Made by a program: the position numbers and the translations under genes | The notes under the pieces: generated by a model | Database searches by the model: none | What the model was told of the DNA's origin: nothing | The model's input: the letters and a program-made list of their open reading frames with translations, nothing else | NCBI GenBank assembly: GCA_001692895.1 | Contig: KV748197.1 | Span: 1,121,813-1,185,812 of the forward strand | Reading direction: 5' to 3' | Length of the DNA stretch: 64,000 bases | Origin: Cenococcum geophilum 1.58 | Taxonomy: Eukaryota > Ascomycota > Dothideomycetes > Gloniales > Gloniaceae | Shown: piece after piece, positions 14,701 through 26,167 of the stretch | Layout of the letters: each line of letters begins with the position of its first letter | Position numbering within the stretch: the stretch's first letter is position 1

Positions 14701-17700
14701 ATATTCTTCCTTATTTATTAAGTAGATAATAATGTCATCGAGGTATACTATAACAAATTTATCCAAATATTCTCTTAATACATTATTAATACGCTTCTAA
14801 AACGTTGCTAGTATATTTATAAGCCTAAATTATATAACTAGTGGTTTATATAGTCCTTCCTTTAACCTAAAGGCTGCCTTTTATTTATCGCCTTCTTTAA
14901 TCCTAATCTAATGGTACGCCTATCTTAGATCTATCTTTATAAAGATTTGCGCATTGCCAATCCTATCTTAGATTTCGCTAATTAAGGGTAAAGAATACCT
15001 ATCCTTCCTGGTAATACTATTTAACTATTTATAGTTAATGCATAGTCTAAGTTTTCCATTCCTTTTTAGTATAAATAGTACTAAATATCCCGCTAATAAC
15101 TGCGATAGTCTAATATATCCTTTTCAAAGATTTTCCTAGACAAACTCCTTAAGTGCCTATAACTCCTTTTCTATTAATTTATAAGTTGGGTAGAACCTTA
15201 AACTTATTCCTAGTTCTAGTTCTATCTTATAGTCCTATACTATATAATTTAACAGCTTTTTACTTTCTAGTAACCATAGCTTCTTACTATACTTATGGTA
15301 TCTTTTTAATATATAGCTTAATCCTTAATTAGTCTCTTTATATGTCGCTCTAACCTAGTACTATACCAACTTAGTTTATTATCGCATCTTATGTTATTAT
15401 ATATCTTTAATATTAACCTAACCTATAACCCAATTAATCTTTAGATTATATTCCTATAACTAAGGTATTCCTAATACTACCTTATTATTCCCTAATAGTA
15501 ATATATTAAAAGACATCTTAATTTATCTCTCTTTAACGGTTATCTAAAGTGGTCCTATTTTAAGGTTAATAATACCTCCTCTATAGGCTATCGGATCTCC
15601 TAAAATTATTACTAATAAATAAAAGTACTCCTTTTATCTATGTAGTAGCTCTATTTTTTTTAACTATTACTAGTGAGATATAGTTCCTTATTGCTCTACT
15701 ATCTACTAATGCTTTAAACTATTAATCTTGCCATTTAACTCTTAGGTTTAGGTATTATCCTTAAATTCCTTTAAGGGTTTAAGGCTCTACCACTAGCTCC
15801 CTCTAGTCCTATAGGCCTCTACTTTTCCCAACTATTAGCTATTTAATCCTGTTATACTTAGCTTACTCTTTAGCTAATGCTTAGTTCGCTTTTTATCTTT
15901 AATATACTATAAATAGGTATTCTCTAAACATTCCTACTATTGTCGTCTATCTAAGCATTCTTCTATAAGGAATCTTCCTAGTTAAAGTATTAAATTTCCT
16001 TCCTTTTAGACTTCTGCCGGATGCCAGCCGTGTATATACTTAGCATTCCTATACTATTATTTATCTATTATCTAGTATATCCTTATAGGGTATTTCCAAT
16101 TCTTTTCCTTTAGATTTTTATATATTTTATATATATCGTCTATATATACAATCTATAATAGCGTATAGTGTGCTAGGTACTTTAGGTCAACCCTTAGCTC
16201 GTCTTTATTCTTAAGTTTAAACCTCTATCGCACTAATTTAAACGTTATAACTTTATTTATAGGTACTAAGACGCGTCTTTTACTTCTCTAGTCCTCTAAT
16301 CGTTCCTCTAGATCCTTTAATATTATAATTAAGGCTCCCTTAATATAATTTATCGCTTTTTCCGTAATTAGGTAGTCTTAGATAACCTTTTCGTCCAACT
16401 ATATATAGAAATCTTCCTACTTATCGTTGTGTCGTTGCCTATACCACTTTTAGTATAGCTGCTAGAGTATATATGGTTTATCCATAAGGAAGTATCTTCT
16501 TATTACTGCATTATAATAGCCCTTTATATATCGTTCTTTGAACCTAGTAGGAATCCCTAAATCCTCTTCGTTTTCTAGTTCGGTAAGCCACTTAGCTCTT
16601 AGTGTACCTGTTCTTAGCCTATTAGTAATTCTTTATACTAGTGCTCTGTCCTTTATACGTCCTAATATGCTAGATCTTATATCTAGTTTCTTTTCTTACT
16701 ATGCGATAATTCTTGCTCTAAATTCTTTTATGGTTTCTTGTTATTTACGTCTTGCAATTAAATCCTTAAAGTTCTCTTACTTCTTAATCTTAGTATTAAA
16801 CTCTTAATCTTTAGTCTAAACATCTTATTTAACTAGTAAGTCCTTTAGGTCTATATATCTATCTCCTAATCTAACTACTGTTTATATTATAGATTCTCTA
16901 ATCTATAAAGAAGCCTCTTACCTCTTGCTTATAGGTGTCTTAATTTATACTCCGAATTCTTAATCCCTTAGATTCTTTAATCCTAAGCTTACTTTTAACT
17001 TAAGCTTAGCTCCAGCCTTAGTCTAACTAGGCTTTACTAATATCCTTATCTCGTCTTAAGAATCCTAGATCTTACTTATCTCGTTATAAAAGTCTTATAC
17101 CATTAGGAACACTTACCCTAAGCTCGTTCGTATATTCTTAAACTAAGCTGCTACTCTACTCTATTAGTTATTATTCGTTATAGGTCTCTAAGCATGCCTT
17201 ATCTTATCTTAAGAATCTTAGTCGTCTTTTATCTCATCTTAAGAATCTTAAGCCTTTAGCCTTTTACCTTTATCGAGTGGTAAGCTAGCACTAGCAGTTG
17301 TCTGCTTACTTAATTGTCTTTAGATATTACTCCTTCCGTTTTATAAAGCAATAAATACTATATCCAACGGTATTATAATACCCGTTACTAAACCTTGCTC
17401 TATAGCGGTCTTAGTCTTTACTTTTATTATATTATTAAGATTTAAATACCCCTAATTAGTTCCTTTACTATCCTTATCGCTATTAATTAATAAGTACTCT
17501 AACTCCATTATTATTATTACTAATCTTTATCTATATGTTGCTATAATATCTTAATCTAGCTTATAGAGTTAATCTTATTCTTTATCTAACTCTTTAGTTC
17601 CTTTAAGTCCTCTTAACTCTAGCTCTTATAGCTAATAGCTTATACCATATTTAGCATCTTTATAAATTCGGCATATATTATTATAACAAAACGCAAAACT

Positions 17701-20700
17701 TCTAATTAAACACTCTTTTATTTCTTATAGCGCACTATTATCCCTCTATATATATATGTTATATACTACTAGTCTAGTTCCCTTTACTACATAGTAATAA
17801 TAATAATTCATTGCTTAACGTCCGATATAGATCCCTGTTGGGCCCACGCGGACTACTCCTTATTTATATATGGGGAGAAAACTCTATTTAAGAAAATAAG
17901 AAAACCCCGTAATCTATCTCCCCGCCTTTTAGGACTTAACAACTTAGCGCCTATAAGTCGCCTATAAGTCGCCTATGGTGCTCTACTACCTTACTTTTTA
18001 ACCTCCTTAGGAACCACTGCTGCCGTAACAAGCCTACGGACGCGCTAGTATTATATACTTTACTCTACCACTATAGAGTTATTAGGGGGTGCCTACTACT
18101 TGCCCCTTTACCTTCTATTACCATTTCCTTTACAACCCGGAACTAATTTAGCACACTTTGGCTAATAAGCCACTAGGTGACCGCCTTAAGACCTTTTTAT
18201 ATTAAGAGTAGTGTATTATAGTTCTCTATGCCAGCTACTAAGAGCATTGCCTTTTAGTTGGTGCGTAAGGGGTATAATAATATTATATATTTTAGTGTCT
18301 GTTTTAGCTAGCCATATTTGCATCTTAGGCTACCTACTAGGACACCTACCTAGTAGAGCCAATCTTTTAGTCCTATTACTCCTGTTCTTATAAATGTTGT
18401 TATTATATTTTCTACCTTTATTAGGCCTTTACGGAGCCCTTAAGTATTTACCCCCTATGGCGTTAACCATACTATAGCTTAGGTTTCTCTTACCTAAGTT
18501 AGCCTCTAAACCTTTAACTCCTATACACCTCTCCAGCGTTAGTCCAACCAGTATTATATTGCGGTAGATGGTTTCCCAGCATTCTTCTATACTCTACTTT
18601 AGCTCCTTTCTCTCTCTTGCTATTGTCTTTACTGGCCTCTTATACATCTCCCTTCCTCCTCTATATAGGCCTAGGCCCTAAAGCAGTACTATTCTTCTTC
18701 TACTTTCTTTACCTACTTCTCTAATATATCTTCCCTACTTTAGGGTTATTGGTTTATTCTTCTATAGGGTACCCTAGGGTCCCTCTATAGTTTATTTAGG
18801 CGTGTCTTAATATACTTTATAACATTAAAGTTATGTTTATTTTGCGCCCTTTATATTATAGCGGCTTCAATATATAGTTATAGGGGGGGAATATTGGCTT
18901 CCTTCTCAAGAAGTACTATGGCCGTTCGCTTATACCCGCCTATTATACTCTAAAGGTAGGCTATTTAGTAGGTAGTTATATATTAGCTATAATATAGTAG
19001 AGTTCGACATACCTACTTATCCAGGCCTCTACCCCAGTTTTTAGTGGCTTATTTCTACCTTTAGGCGTTACTACCTCTATAGTTAAGGCCGGGCCAAACC
19101 CTCTTCCGCCTAAGTAACTCCTATTTACTTTTTAAGCATATCTCACCAATATACCGCCCTAGAGGCGAACGGTTCCGTCTATTAATATACCAACACGCGC
19201 ATCCGTTCTCTTAAGCCACGTAGTAGTCTTTTTAGCTAGAGTGTAATCCTACCTGCCTACTAGGTGTACTAAGGGTCAAAGCCTAGCTAAGGGGTAAGGT
19301 CCTTAGAGCTAGCAGTGGCTGCTATATACTACGCCCTATAGGAGGCTAGTAGTAGTATAGGGGCGCAACACCCTATACTACTACCAGTTCCCATTTCGCG
19401 TTGCCTATAAGAGTCTCCTTATAATAGGCCGACCGTGTCTTATAGGAGGGGGCTATAGACTAGGTCCCGTGCTAGGCGACCTACTCCCTCCTCTCCTACT
19501 AACTAAGCTTATGTCCCCCCTTTTTATAAGCTAGCCTATATCTCTAACTATTAAGACCTTATCTAACTGGCCTGTGTTTCCCCTACAGCCTCCCCTATAT
19601 ATATATATTAGGTTATATACACCACACCTATTAAGACCCTTCTATAAGTCGCCTTATATATATACGTTAGGTTACGTACACCACGCCTATTAAGACCCTC
19701 CTATAAGTTACCTAGTTAAACGCTATAGGGCCGTTAAAGCTAGCCTATATTTCCGCTACCTAAAGCTTTACCCGTGTTTCCACCTCGTTAAGCTATCTAG
19801 TCGCCGTCACGTCGCTATTACATTACTATCGCGTCGCCGCGTCGCTATCTTCCAGGTCGCGCGCACCACGCCTATTAAGACCCTCTTCTAAGTCACCTAA
19901 GTATACCGGATACCAAATAGGCCCTCGTAGAGGGGCCTTAATAAGTTCTCTAGGCAGGGCCTTAACAAGTTCTTCGCGGTGGCCTTAGGGCCTTAATAAG
20001 TTTCGTATAAGGTATCTATAACATATTAACCTTAATAAGTTCTTATAAAAAGAGGTCCCCTACGCCCTTGCCGCGTCCCTTTATAATCTTAGAGCTAGTG
20101 TAAGCCTAAGGGTGTCCTATTGTACGACTAGGACGCGTCTATATTAACTAACTAGATAATAAGGCCAGTTTTAGGCCTGGCTACAAGCCAGGTAGTTGTA
20201 TATTAGGTAGTTTTCGTATCCTAGTATCCCTTAATAGGCCTCCCTAAGTGGTAGGGCAAGAGCCTTATACGGAGGCAGTAAGGCTCCTAGTGTTATTAAG
20301 GGCGATGCTTTATACGGTGGTACGCGTCGCAAGCTCAACACCACAGAATCGCGACGACAGCGCGCTGCACGCGCTGCGACGGCTCCCTACCATCGCCTCT
20401 GCACTTAGCCATTAAAAGGAACGATTTCCTGATGATGTTTCCACCCGCGGCGACGTGGACGCGTGCAGTAGGGCTTCGCGGGCTTTACTACATAGTAACT
20501 CTAACTACTTCTATAGTCTTTAATAAAATAACCCTGTTTTCCGCAATTTATATAAGCTCTATCTTTAAACCATTGTTTTTACTATAGAGTTCGCTTAAAC
20601 ATCTTCTACTACTAAGATCCTTGGTTTAGCCTATACTCCCTAGTCCTATAATTACTTAATCCTTAACCTTTAGGTTTCTATAGTTTCTTACTCCATCTCT

Positions 20701-21599
20701 TATAGGTTTCTTTAGTACCACTTAGGTCTATTAGCTCTACGCCATACCATAGTTTCTAATTTAGCTTTAGTTATTACGTACTTTACATCTTATATAACTA
20801 TAGAACTCTATCCTAGCCCCTCTTAGCCTATTCCCTTTAGAAGATCCTATTATTAATCTTAATTACTTAATCTATTAATTCCCTTAGGGTATCCATATCT
20901 TCTATTAGAATAATTACGTCCTAGACTTTAGCCTTAAGCCCCTATTTATACTATACTATAAGCGCCTTATTATTCCACTTAAGTTATATAGCTAGCGTTT
21001 AGAATTATATTATATACTTAATTGCTAAAGTTTGTTATATTAGGTCCTAAAGCTTTTTTTTTACTATAGCTATTACTTCTGGGTCCCTAAACATTTATAT
21101 AAGTCACTCTGCAAATCTATTCTAGCTTAAGAATATAAACCGTACTTCTTAGTTTATTATTATTATTCCGTTTACTTATATCTCTATAAGGTAAGGCTTA
21201 AACTATTTAAGTGCTCTTTCTAATAAAAATAATCCTGCATATGCTACTTAATCTATAGTTATTACCAGCTTTACTCCTTCTTGCGTAACCTTAAAGTATA
21301 TTTACATAAAAAATCCTTTAAGCTTCGATCTTTCTCCTAAGAATCTTTTAATTAATAGTAACTTAACCTTTACTACTCCTATCCCATTAATCCTATTTTT
21401 AAGTGCTATATTATCTCCTATTAACTAATTAACTATTGCTTATAACTGTTTTACTATTATAGGTTGTTATAAGTTAGTGTCTACTATACTAGTGTCGTTA
21501 CCTAATCCTAACGTAGTTGCCGCCGTCGATGGCGTTATAGTAGCTGCTTTTAGTAGCATGTTATTTAACTTATTAAAACTATAACTATAGTAGTGATTG
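11749..21599 (-). pseudogene. gag-pol relic of chromovirus B, split by a retroposon
   Basis: This sequence is colinear with the interior of A. The reverse transcriptase box at 14,734-14,745 reads YLDD intact in an otherwise stop-ridden frame (around it: DKFVIVYLDDIIIY). The gag CCHC knuckle lies near 20,520-20,570 with Cys and His changed to Tyr. The 2.7-kb element at 17,798-20,482 inserted just downstream of the knuckle and duplicated CTTTACTACATAGTAA. No long open frame remains. Confidence 0.85.
17798..20482 (-). mobile_element. Retroposon-like element, copy 1 (2,685 bp)
   Basis: A perfect 16-bp target duplication (17,782-17,797 and 20,483-20,498) flanks the element, so its ends are exact. 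One end is taataataattcattgc, which reads on the minus strand as a TTA-repeat tail. The other end is gcagtagggcttcgcggg. The last ~140 bp (20,340-20,482) are GC-rich and little changed, while the rest is RIP-decayed. Internal tandem units of about 65 bp (caccacgcctattaagaccc) lie at 19,600-19,710. There are no terminal inverted repeats or LTRs and no recognised protein. The long, length-constant duplication and simple tail suggest target-primed reverse transcription (inference). Confidence 0.75.
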
Positions 21600-22020
21600 T
21601 GTAACGGAGCCTTATAGTAAGAACTACGGTAAACTCGTTAATAGGCTAGGTATATAGGTATTATAAGTAAGTCAACAACGTAATAATAACTAGTGGAGTA
21701 GTTGCCTAATAGACTAACTCTAATTATATTCTAAGAATTACTATAAGAAAGGAACTATCTAGGTAGGGACTAAGGGTCCTTAAATACACAACCGTACTCC
21801 TATAAAATCCTTCTTATACGTAATATACGTGTTATACATAAGGTACGTAAGTTCCTCTCGTTCCTCTTATTTAATACGTAGCACGTTATATGACCTTGGC
21901 TACCATTCCTCGTTATATAGTTCCACGGGTTCTATCTTGGACCGTGCTTATATTAACCAGCTAGCTTCTTCCGACTCTTCCCCAAGTAGTTGTAATATCG
22001 TACTTAAAGCGTCCGTAACA
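21600..22020 (-). repeat. LTR of chromovirus B (5' LTR)
   Basis: It is 421 bp, TGTAACGG to GTAACA, followed by the GCCGT target duplication. It is the better-preserved partner of 3384-3804. Confidence 0.92.
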
Positions 22021-22025
22021 GCCGT

Positions 22026-22379
22026 TAGTAAAGCAGCTACCTGCCATAATAGCCCATTAAACGCCGTCGGTAGAGAGAAGTTAAGCTACGTGCTAATCTG
22101 GCTACTAAATGCGGGCGGTAGGGTTACGACCGTACTTATACTTAGGCTCTGTGTAAAGGTAGGTGGCGATAGTCGAGGCCTTTAAAGGGGTAGACGAGAA
22201 GGACTTCCAACGGCGGCAGCGGCAGTACGTTTGGAGCTCATATTAACGAGAGGAAGGCTATATTACACCAAGATCTGGAGCAAATATCACGATATTGGTA
22301 AGGAAGAGAAGCTGCGAATAGCTTCAAAGTGCAAGGAGGCCCTCCTCCTAGCGGCCACTACATCCAATTCTGCTAGCTC
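22026..22379. other. Right half of the target of chromovirus B
   Basis: This stretch is more GC-rich and less decayed than its surroundings. It continues the sequence broken at 3,383. On the minus strand a possible reading frame begins near 22,240 (MSSKRTAAAAV) and meets a stop after about 20 codons. I do not recognise it. A MITE begins at 22,382. Confidence 0.4.
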
Positions 22380-22381
22380 TA

Positions 22382-23149
22382 CAGTTGGGTGTCATAAGTG
22401 TCCGTGCTAAGCGAATTTTCAAGACAACCCACCCCATTAAATTATATATAACAACCATATAATTAATTTTAAAGCTTTAAAAAATAGCTGAAGTTTATAT
22501 TATATATTAAATCTAGCTATTACAGCTTTTTTTTTTAGTTTAAAACCTATAACTCTTTTAGAAATCCTATTAGTTCCCTAATAAGATCTATAATATTTAA
22601 TATATATTTTCTACTACTAGATATTAATTTTTTTTAAAAAAAATTTAATATCGCATAAAGATTTATATTTATTGTAACTTAGTATATTTAGAATATTATT
22701 TTAAAAGTATAAAAGTTTATTATAACGTTATAAAGTTGAAAAATTTTATTTTGTATGAGGAATTTCATTTTTTTTCTACTTTTTTGACTTTGTAACTCTA
22801 CAATAATTTTATATATATTTTAAACAAAATTTTAAATATAGAGATCTTAGTAAAAGCAAATATCTATAAAATATCAAAATTTTAAGAAATATTTTTAATC
22901 CCTAGTAGTAGAAAATATATGCTAAATATAGTAAGTTTAGTAAAAAATTGGTAAAACATCGAGGCTTTTAATAAAGGACTGTAAAATATAAGACTTTAAA
23001 AAAAGTTATAATGGCTAGATTTTATATAGTAATAGGCCTTATAACTATTTTAAAGCTCTAGAATTAATTTTGTGGTTGCTATATGGTAATTTAGTAAAAA
23101 ATATCACATTTGGTGTGGTCTGGGCACGGACACTTATGACACCCCACTG
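22382..23149. mobile_element. Foldback MITE, 768 bp, Tc1/mariner-like ends
   Basis: Terminal inverted repeats of at least 26 bp, starting CAGTTGGGTGTCATAAGTGT on the left, are matched in reverse complement by the right end with one difference near the tip. TA dinucleotides at 22,380-22,381 and 23,150-23,151 are the expected target duplication of the Tc1/mariner superfamily. The interior is very AT-rich. The two halves remain imperfectly complementary well inward: the block atattttctactacta near 22,607 pairs with its complement near 22,910. There is no coding capacity, so it is a non-autonomous snapback element. Confidence 0.85.
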
Positions 23150-23239
23150 TACATACTAATTTAGGCGAGTCTTAAGCGAAATTAGATGCCATCGCTGCTG
23201 CGCGCACGGGGGGGGGGACACCGAACCTCCCGGTCCCTG

Positions 23240-24470
23240 TATATAAGAAGACTTTGTTAACTTTAACGAAATTGATCTACCCTCCCACAATACCTGTCGA
23301 CATAAAAATTACACCAAATTATAGAGAAAAGTCTACTCTATAAGTTATGAGATCTTCAGCTCCCCACACGCGCGCGACGTTAAGAGGAATTCGTCGCCGT
23401 AGAGGCCCCAATTCTACCTCTGCACCGCCGAGCCGCGTAGTAAACACCAACGCTGAACGCTTACGCTCACACCGCCAGCCCTCTGCGTAGAGCTGTGGAG
23501 CTTTGCGAGAGCTCTGCGGGGGAGACCTGCACGGAGATCTGCACGGAGCTCTGCACGGAGCTCTACCAAAGCTCTACAAAAGCTCTGCACGAAGCTCTGC
23601 TCGAAGCTCTGCTCGAAGCTCTACTCGAAGCTCTGCACAAAGCTCCGCTCGAAGCTCGAAGCTCTGCTCGAAGCTCTGCCCGAAGCCCTATATAGAGCTC
23701 CAAAGCTCTACTAACACGCAGCACTAATATACTAGGAAGGTTTTACAAACGCCCGTACAAAGTAAGAACGCCCATACAATCAATCGATCAATTGCCCATA
23801 CAATCGTCTCTACAAACGTCTCTGCAATTGATCGCCCGTACGAACGTCTGCACGTCTGCACATCTGCACGTCTGCACATCTACACGTCTGCACGCCTGCA
23901 CGTGGCTCTGCACGAAGGTCTGCACGAAGGTCTACTAAGGCTCTGCACGAAGGTCCACTAAGGCTCTACACGAGGCTCTGCCCAAAGCTTACCCCCTAGT
24001 AGTAGCTCTGGGCCAAGGGAGGATATTTTCAAGGAAGGACCCAACTATAGCACCTACTAGGTGTTGCAATAGCTTTGAGTAGCAGATATCTATATATCTG
24101 TATAGTTTTATCTATATTATTGGACTATTTAATAAGATATAGTATATGCTTAGGCTTTTAACAACGCTTTTTTTAACTTTAACGAAATTAATATTAGGAC
24201 TAAGCAATAGCCGTATAATAATTTTTATACCATTTAGAAGCCCTAAGTCTTAAAAAAAAGTGACTATGTATGGTAATAATAACGCGTTGTGTGAATAAAT
24301 GAATTAGATATCCGCAATCTCCGTTTTGCGGATTTTGCTTAGGATTTTAACAAAACTCGCCAAACTGTCTTAGACGTGATTTTGCAAGGAGATGGCGTAG
24401 CTGTTATTCTAACTCTAGCCAAAAAAATCACGTCTGAGCTCACTGAGGTAAGCTGCGTTTTTTTTATGAT
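23240..24470. repeat. Repeat family R1, copy 1, with internal minisatellite
   Basis: Its left part (23,240-23,365) resembles 42,715-42,850. Its right part (about 24,140-24,450) resembles 42,885-43,195. Shared marks are ttaactttaacgaaatt, a block from gcttttaacaaaactcgcc, and a hairpin with arms at 24,369-24,383 and 24,424-24,438. The middle (23,480-23,990) is an expanded minisatellite that copy 2 lacks. Short open frames here come from the repeat and I do not call them genes. Confidence 0.65.
23480..23710. repeat. 12-bp minisatellite (gctctgctcgaa)
   Basis: About 15 or more imperfect units of gctctg(c/a)(a/t)cgaa occur, including agctctgcacgg variants. Because the unit length is a multiple of three, two plus-strand frames stay open here (one reads LEALLEALLEAL). 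This is a by-product of the repeat. Related 10-bp (acgtctgcac) and 17-bp (gctctgcacgaaggtct) arrays follow at about 23,840-23,990. Confidence 0.85.
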
Positions 24471-24789
24471 TTTGATTAGTAACGTAGGCTTGTCCTGCCG
24501 TCTGAGGGCCTGTGGTGCGAGCTTTGGTGAGGCTCGACTTCAATTTTCGCAATTTTGTATAAGAGATAACAACACCTTTTTAACCTAATAAGCTAACGAG
24601 TCGAATCAGACCAGTCTTCTTTATAATCGATTAGATTTTTATTAAAATATAAAGCTGTTAGCTGGGTAAAATTTAGGTAGATTTTACAACGTTTTGCGAC
24701 AAAATCGCGCCTAGGCGAGGCTCTAAGTCCCTAGGCGAGGTTCACGAGTCGACCTAATCTAGTCACTCTACGTTTTTCTACCTATAATT
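24471..24789. other. No recognisable feature
   Basis: Moderately decayed sequence with a short direct repeat (cctaggcgagg at about 24,712 and 24,731). No gene or element boundary was seen. Confidence 0.4.
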
Positions 24790-25600
24790 TTAACAACTTA
24801 CTTTTATACTATGGGGTTTTTATAACATGCGGAACGTTAGTCCCCCAACGCAAATTTTGACCCGAGTTTATAACCTAAAGCTTTAACTTAGAGCTTTATT
24901 ATATAGACTTTAATTAATATATATAGAGATGAGGTTTTCCAGGGGGAGACCCCCTAGGACCCCCCTATATAGAGCTTTTACTTAATTTAGAAGTAGTAGT
25001 AAGATTAAGGCGCCTTAGTTACCGCTAGGTAAGGATTTACTATAGTAACTAAGGCACCCTACTTGAGCTAGGCTTAAAGATTATATTAGTTACGAATATA
25101 GTATATATTTAGACTACAGAGCTTTAATATAAAGCCCTTTACGTAGGATATAATATAGTAGATTGTGATTCTAATTTAAAGCTTTATATACTAAATATTT
25201 TTAATACCTAATAACTATTAACCACGTTATTGCCTACCTAGTTCGGACGTATAACAACGCAATGGCTTAGCGACGATATAATAGCTCGGCGCTAAGTAAT
25301 AGGAGGAAGGGGAGAAAGGGGAGGAGATTAGGGGTGGCTTGGCTACTATAAGAAGGTTATAATATTAGTATAGTGTTAAACTTTAAAAATCGTGTCCTAG
25401 GAGCTTAATTAATAACCCCTATATAAAACGTTAATAACGTTTAATTGCAAAGCTTTAAACCGGTAGATATCTTAGGAATGCCTATTATAAGTAGCTCTAA
25501 ATATAAAATCTAGAATATTTAGTAGTAGTATAAGTATGGGACGGGGGTGTATATTTACGTTCCCAAATGTCATTACGTAATACAATTTTTGGGTAATGAA
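24790..25600 (-). repeat. Inverted copy of the transposon end found at 555-830
   Basis: The reverse complement of 24,840-25,015 matches 600-790, including a cctagggggtctccccct core. 25,550-25,600 matches the extreme end at 555-605. Between them this copy carries about 530 bp absent from the left copy. No transposase was seen here. The junction with the satellite lies at the same base of the satellite unit as on the left. Confidence 0.75.
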
Positions 25601-26096
25601 AACTAGCTATTAATATTACTCGACTGACACCTACTAGAGGCTTATCCGTCCTTCCTATCTTCTCTCTCGCCTATCTCCTTATCTAATACTGTTTATATTA
25701 CTACGTTAACTAATAGATCCCTTAGCGGGGACTAAAGAGGAGTATTAGAGCACCTCTAGCTTTTATAAGGAAGAAGAAAAGAAGAAAGGAAAGTATAGAG
25801 GGAGTATTTATAGATAGGAGGAGGCCTATAAGTATAGGAGATTAGACAGCTATAATATAGCCATTAATGTTACTTAACTAATACATACCAGAGGCTCCTT
25901 TGTCCTTTTTATCTTCTTTCTTACCCGTCTCCTTATCTAATACTATTTATATTGCTACGTTAATTAATAGATCCCTTAGTAGGGACTAAGGAGGAGTATT
26001 AGAGCACCTCTAGCTCTTATAAGGAAGAAGAAAAGAAGAGAGGAAGGTATAGAGAAGGGAGTATTTATAGATAGGAGGAGGCCCTGCGAGTATATA
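25601..26096 (-). repeat. Satellite of 1-554, inverted copy
   Basis: Two units in reverse complement to the opening satellite, about 258 bp apart. The second unit is interrupted near 26,096, where Helitron-side sequence begins. Confidence 0.8.
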
Positions 26097-26167
26097 ATTT
26101 GGTAAGTACTAATAAGTATAAGATTCTCGTATAAGATGGGCTTAATTGCTTACCAAAATATAAAGTA

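Larger units (their letters stand above)
3384..22020 (-). mobile_element. Chromovirus B: Ty3/gypsy LTR retrotransposon, outer element of a nest
   Basis: Two 421-bp LTRs (3384-3804 and 21600-22020) share a private segment that the LTRs of element A lack. A perfect 5-bp duplication GCCGT flanks them (3379-3383 and 22021-22025). The minus-strand internal region is interrupted by element A (3821-11743) and by a 2.7-kb element (17798-20482). Without these the element is about 8 kb, normal for a fungal chromovirus. The reverse transcriptase YLDD box is still readable near 14,734-14,745. Stops elsewhere make it dead. Confidence 0.92.

Noticed and set aside
17798-20482. Crypton or tyrosine-recombinase element
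   Set aside because: Such elements do not make 16-bp target duplications in general, and no recombinase motif was seen in either copy.
23495-23727. Two overlapping 66- and 74-codon plus-strand frames as genes
   Set aside because: They are open only because the 12-bp minisatellite unit is a multiple of three; no start context, no other coding evidence.
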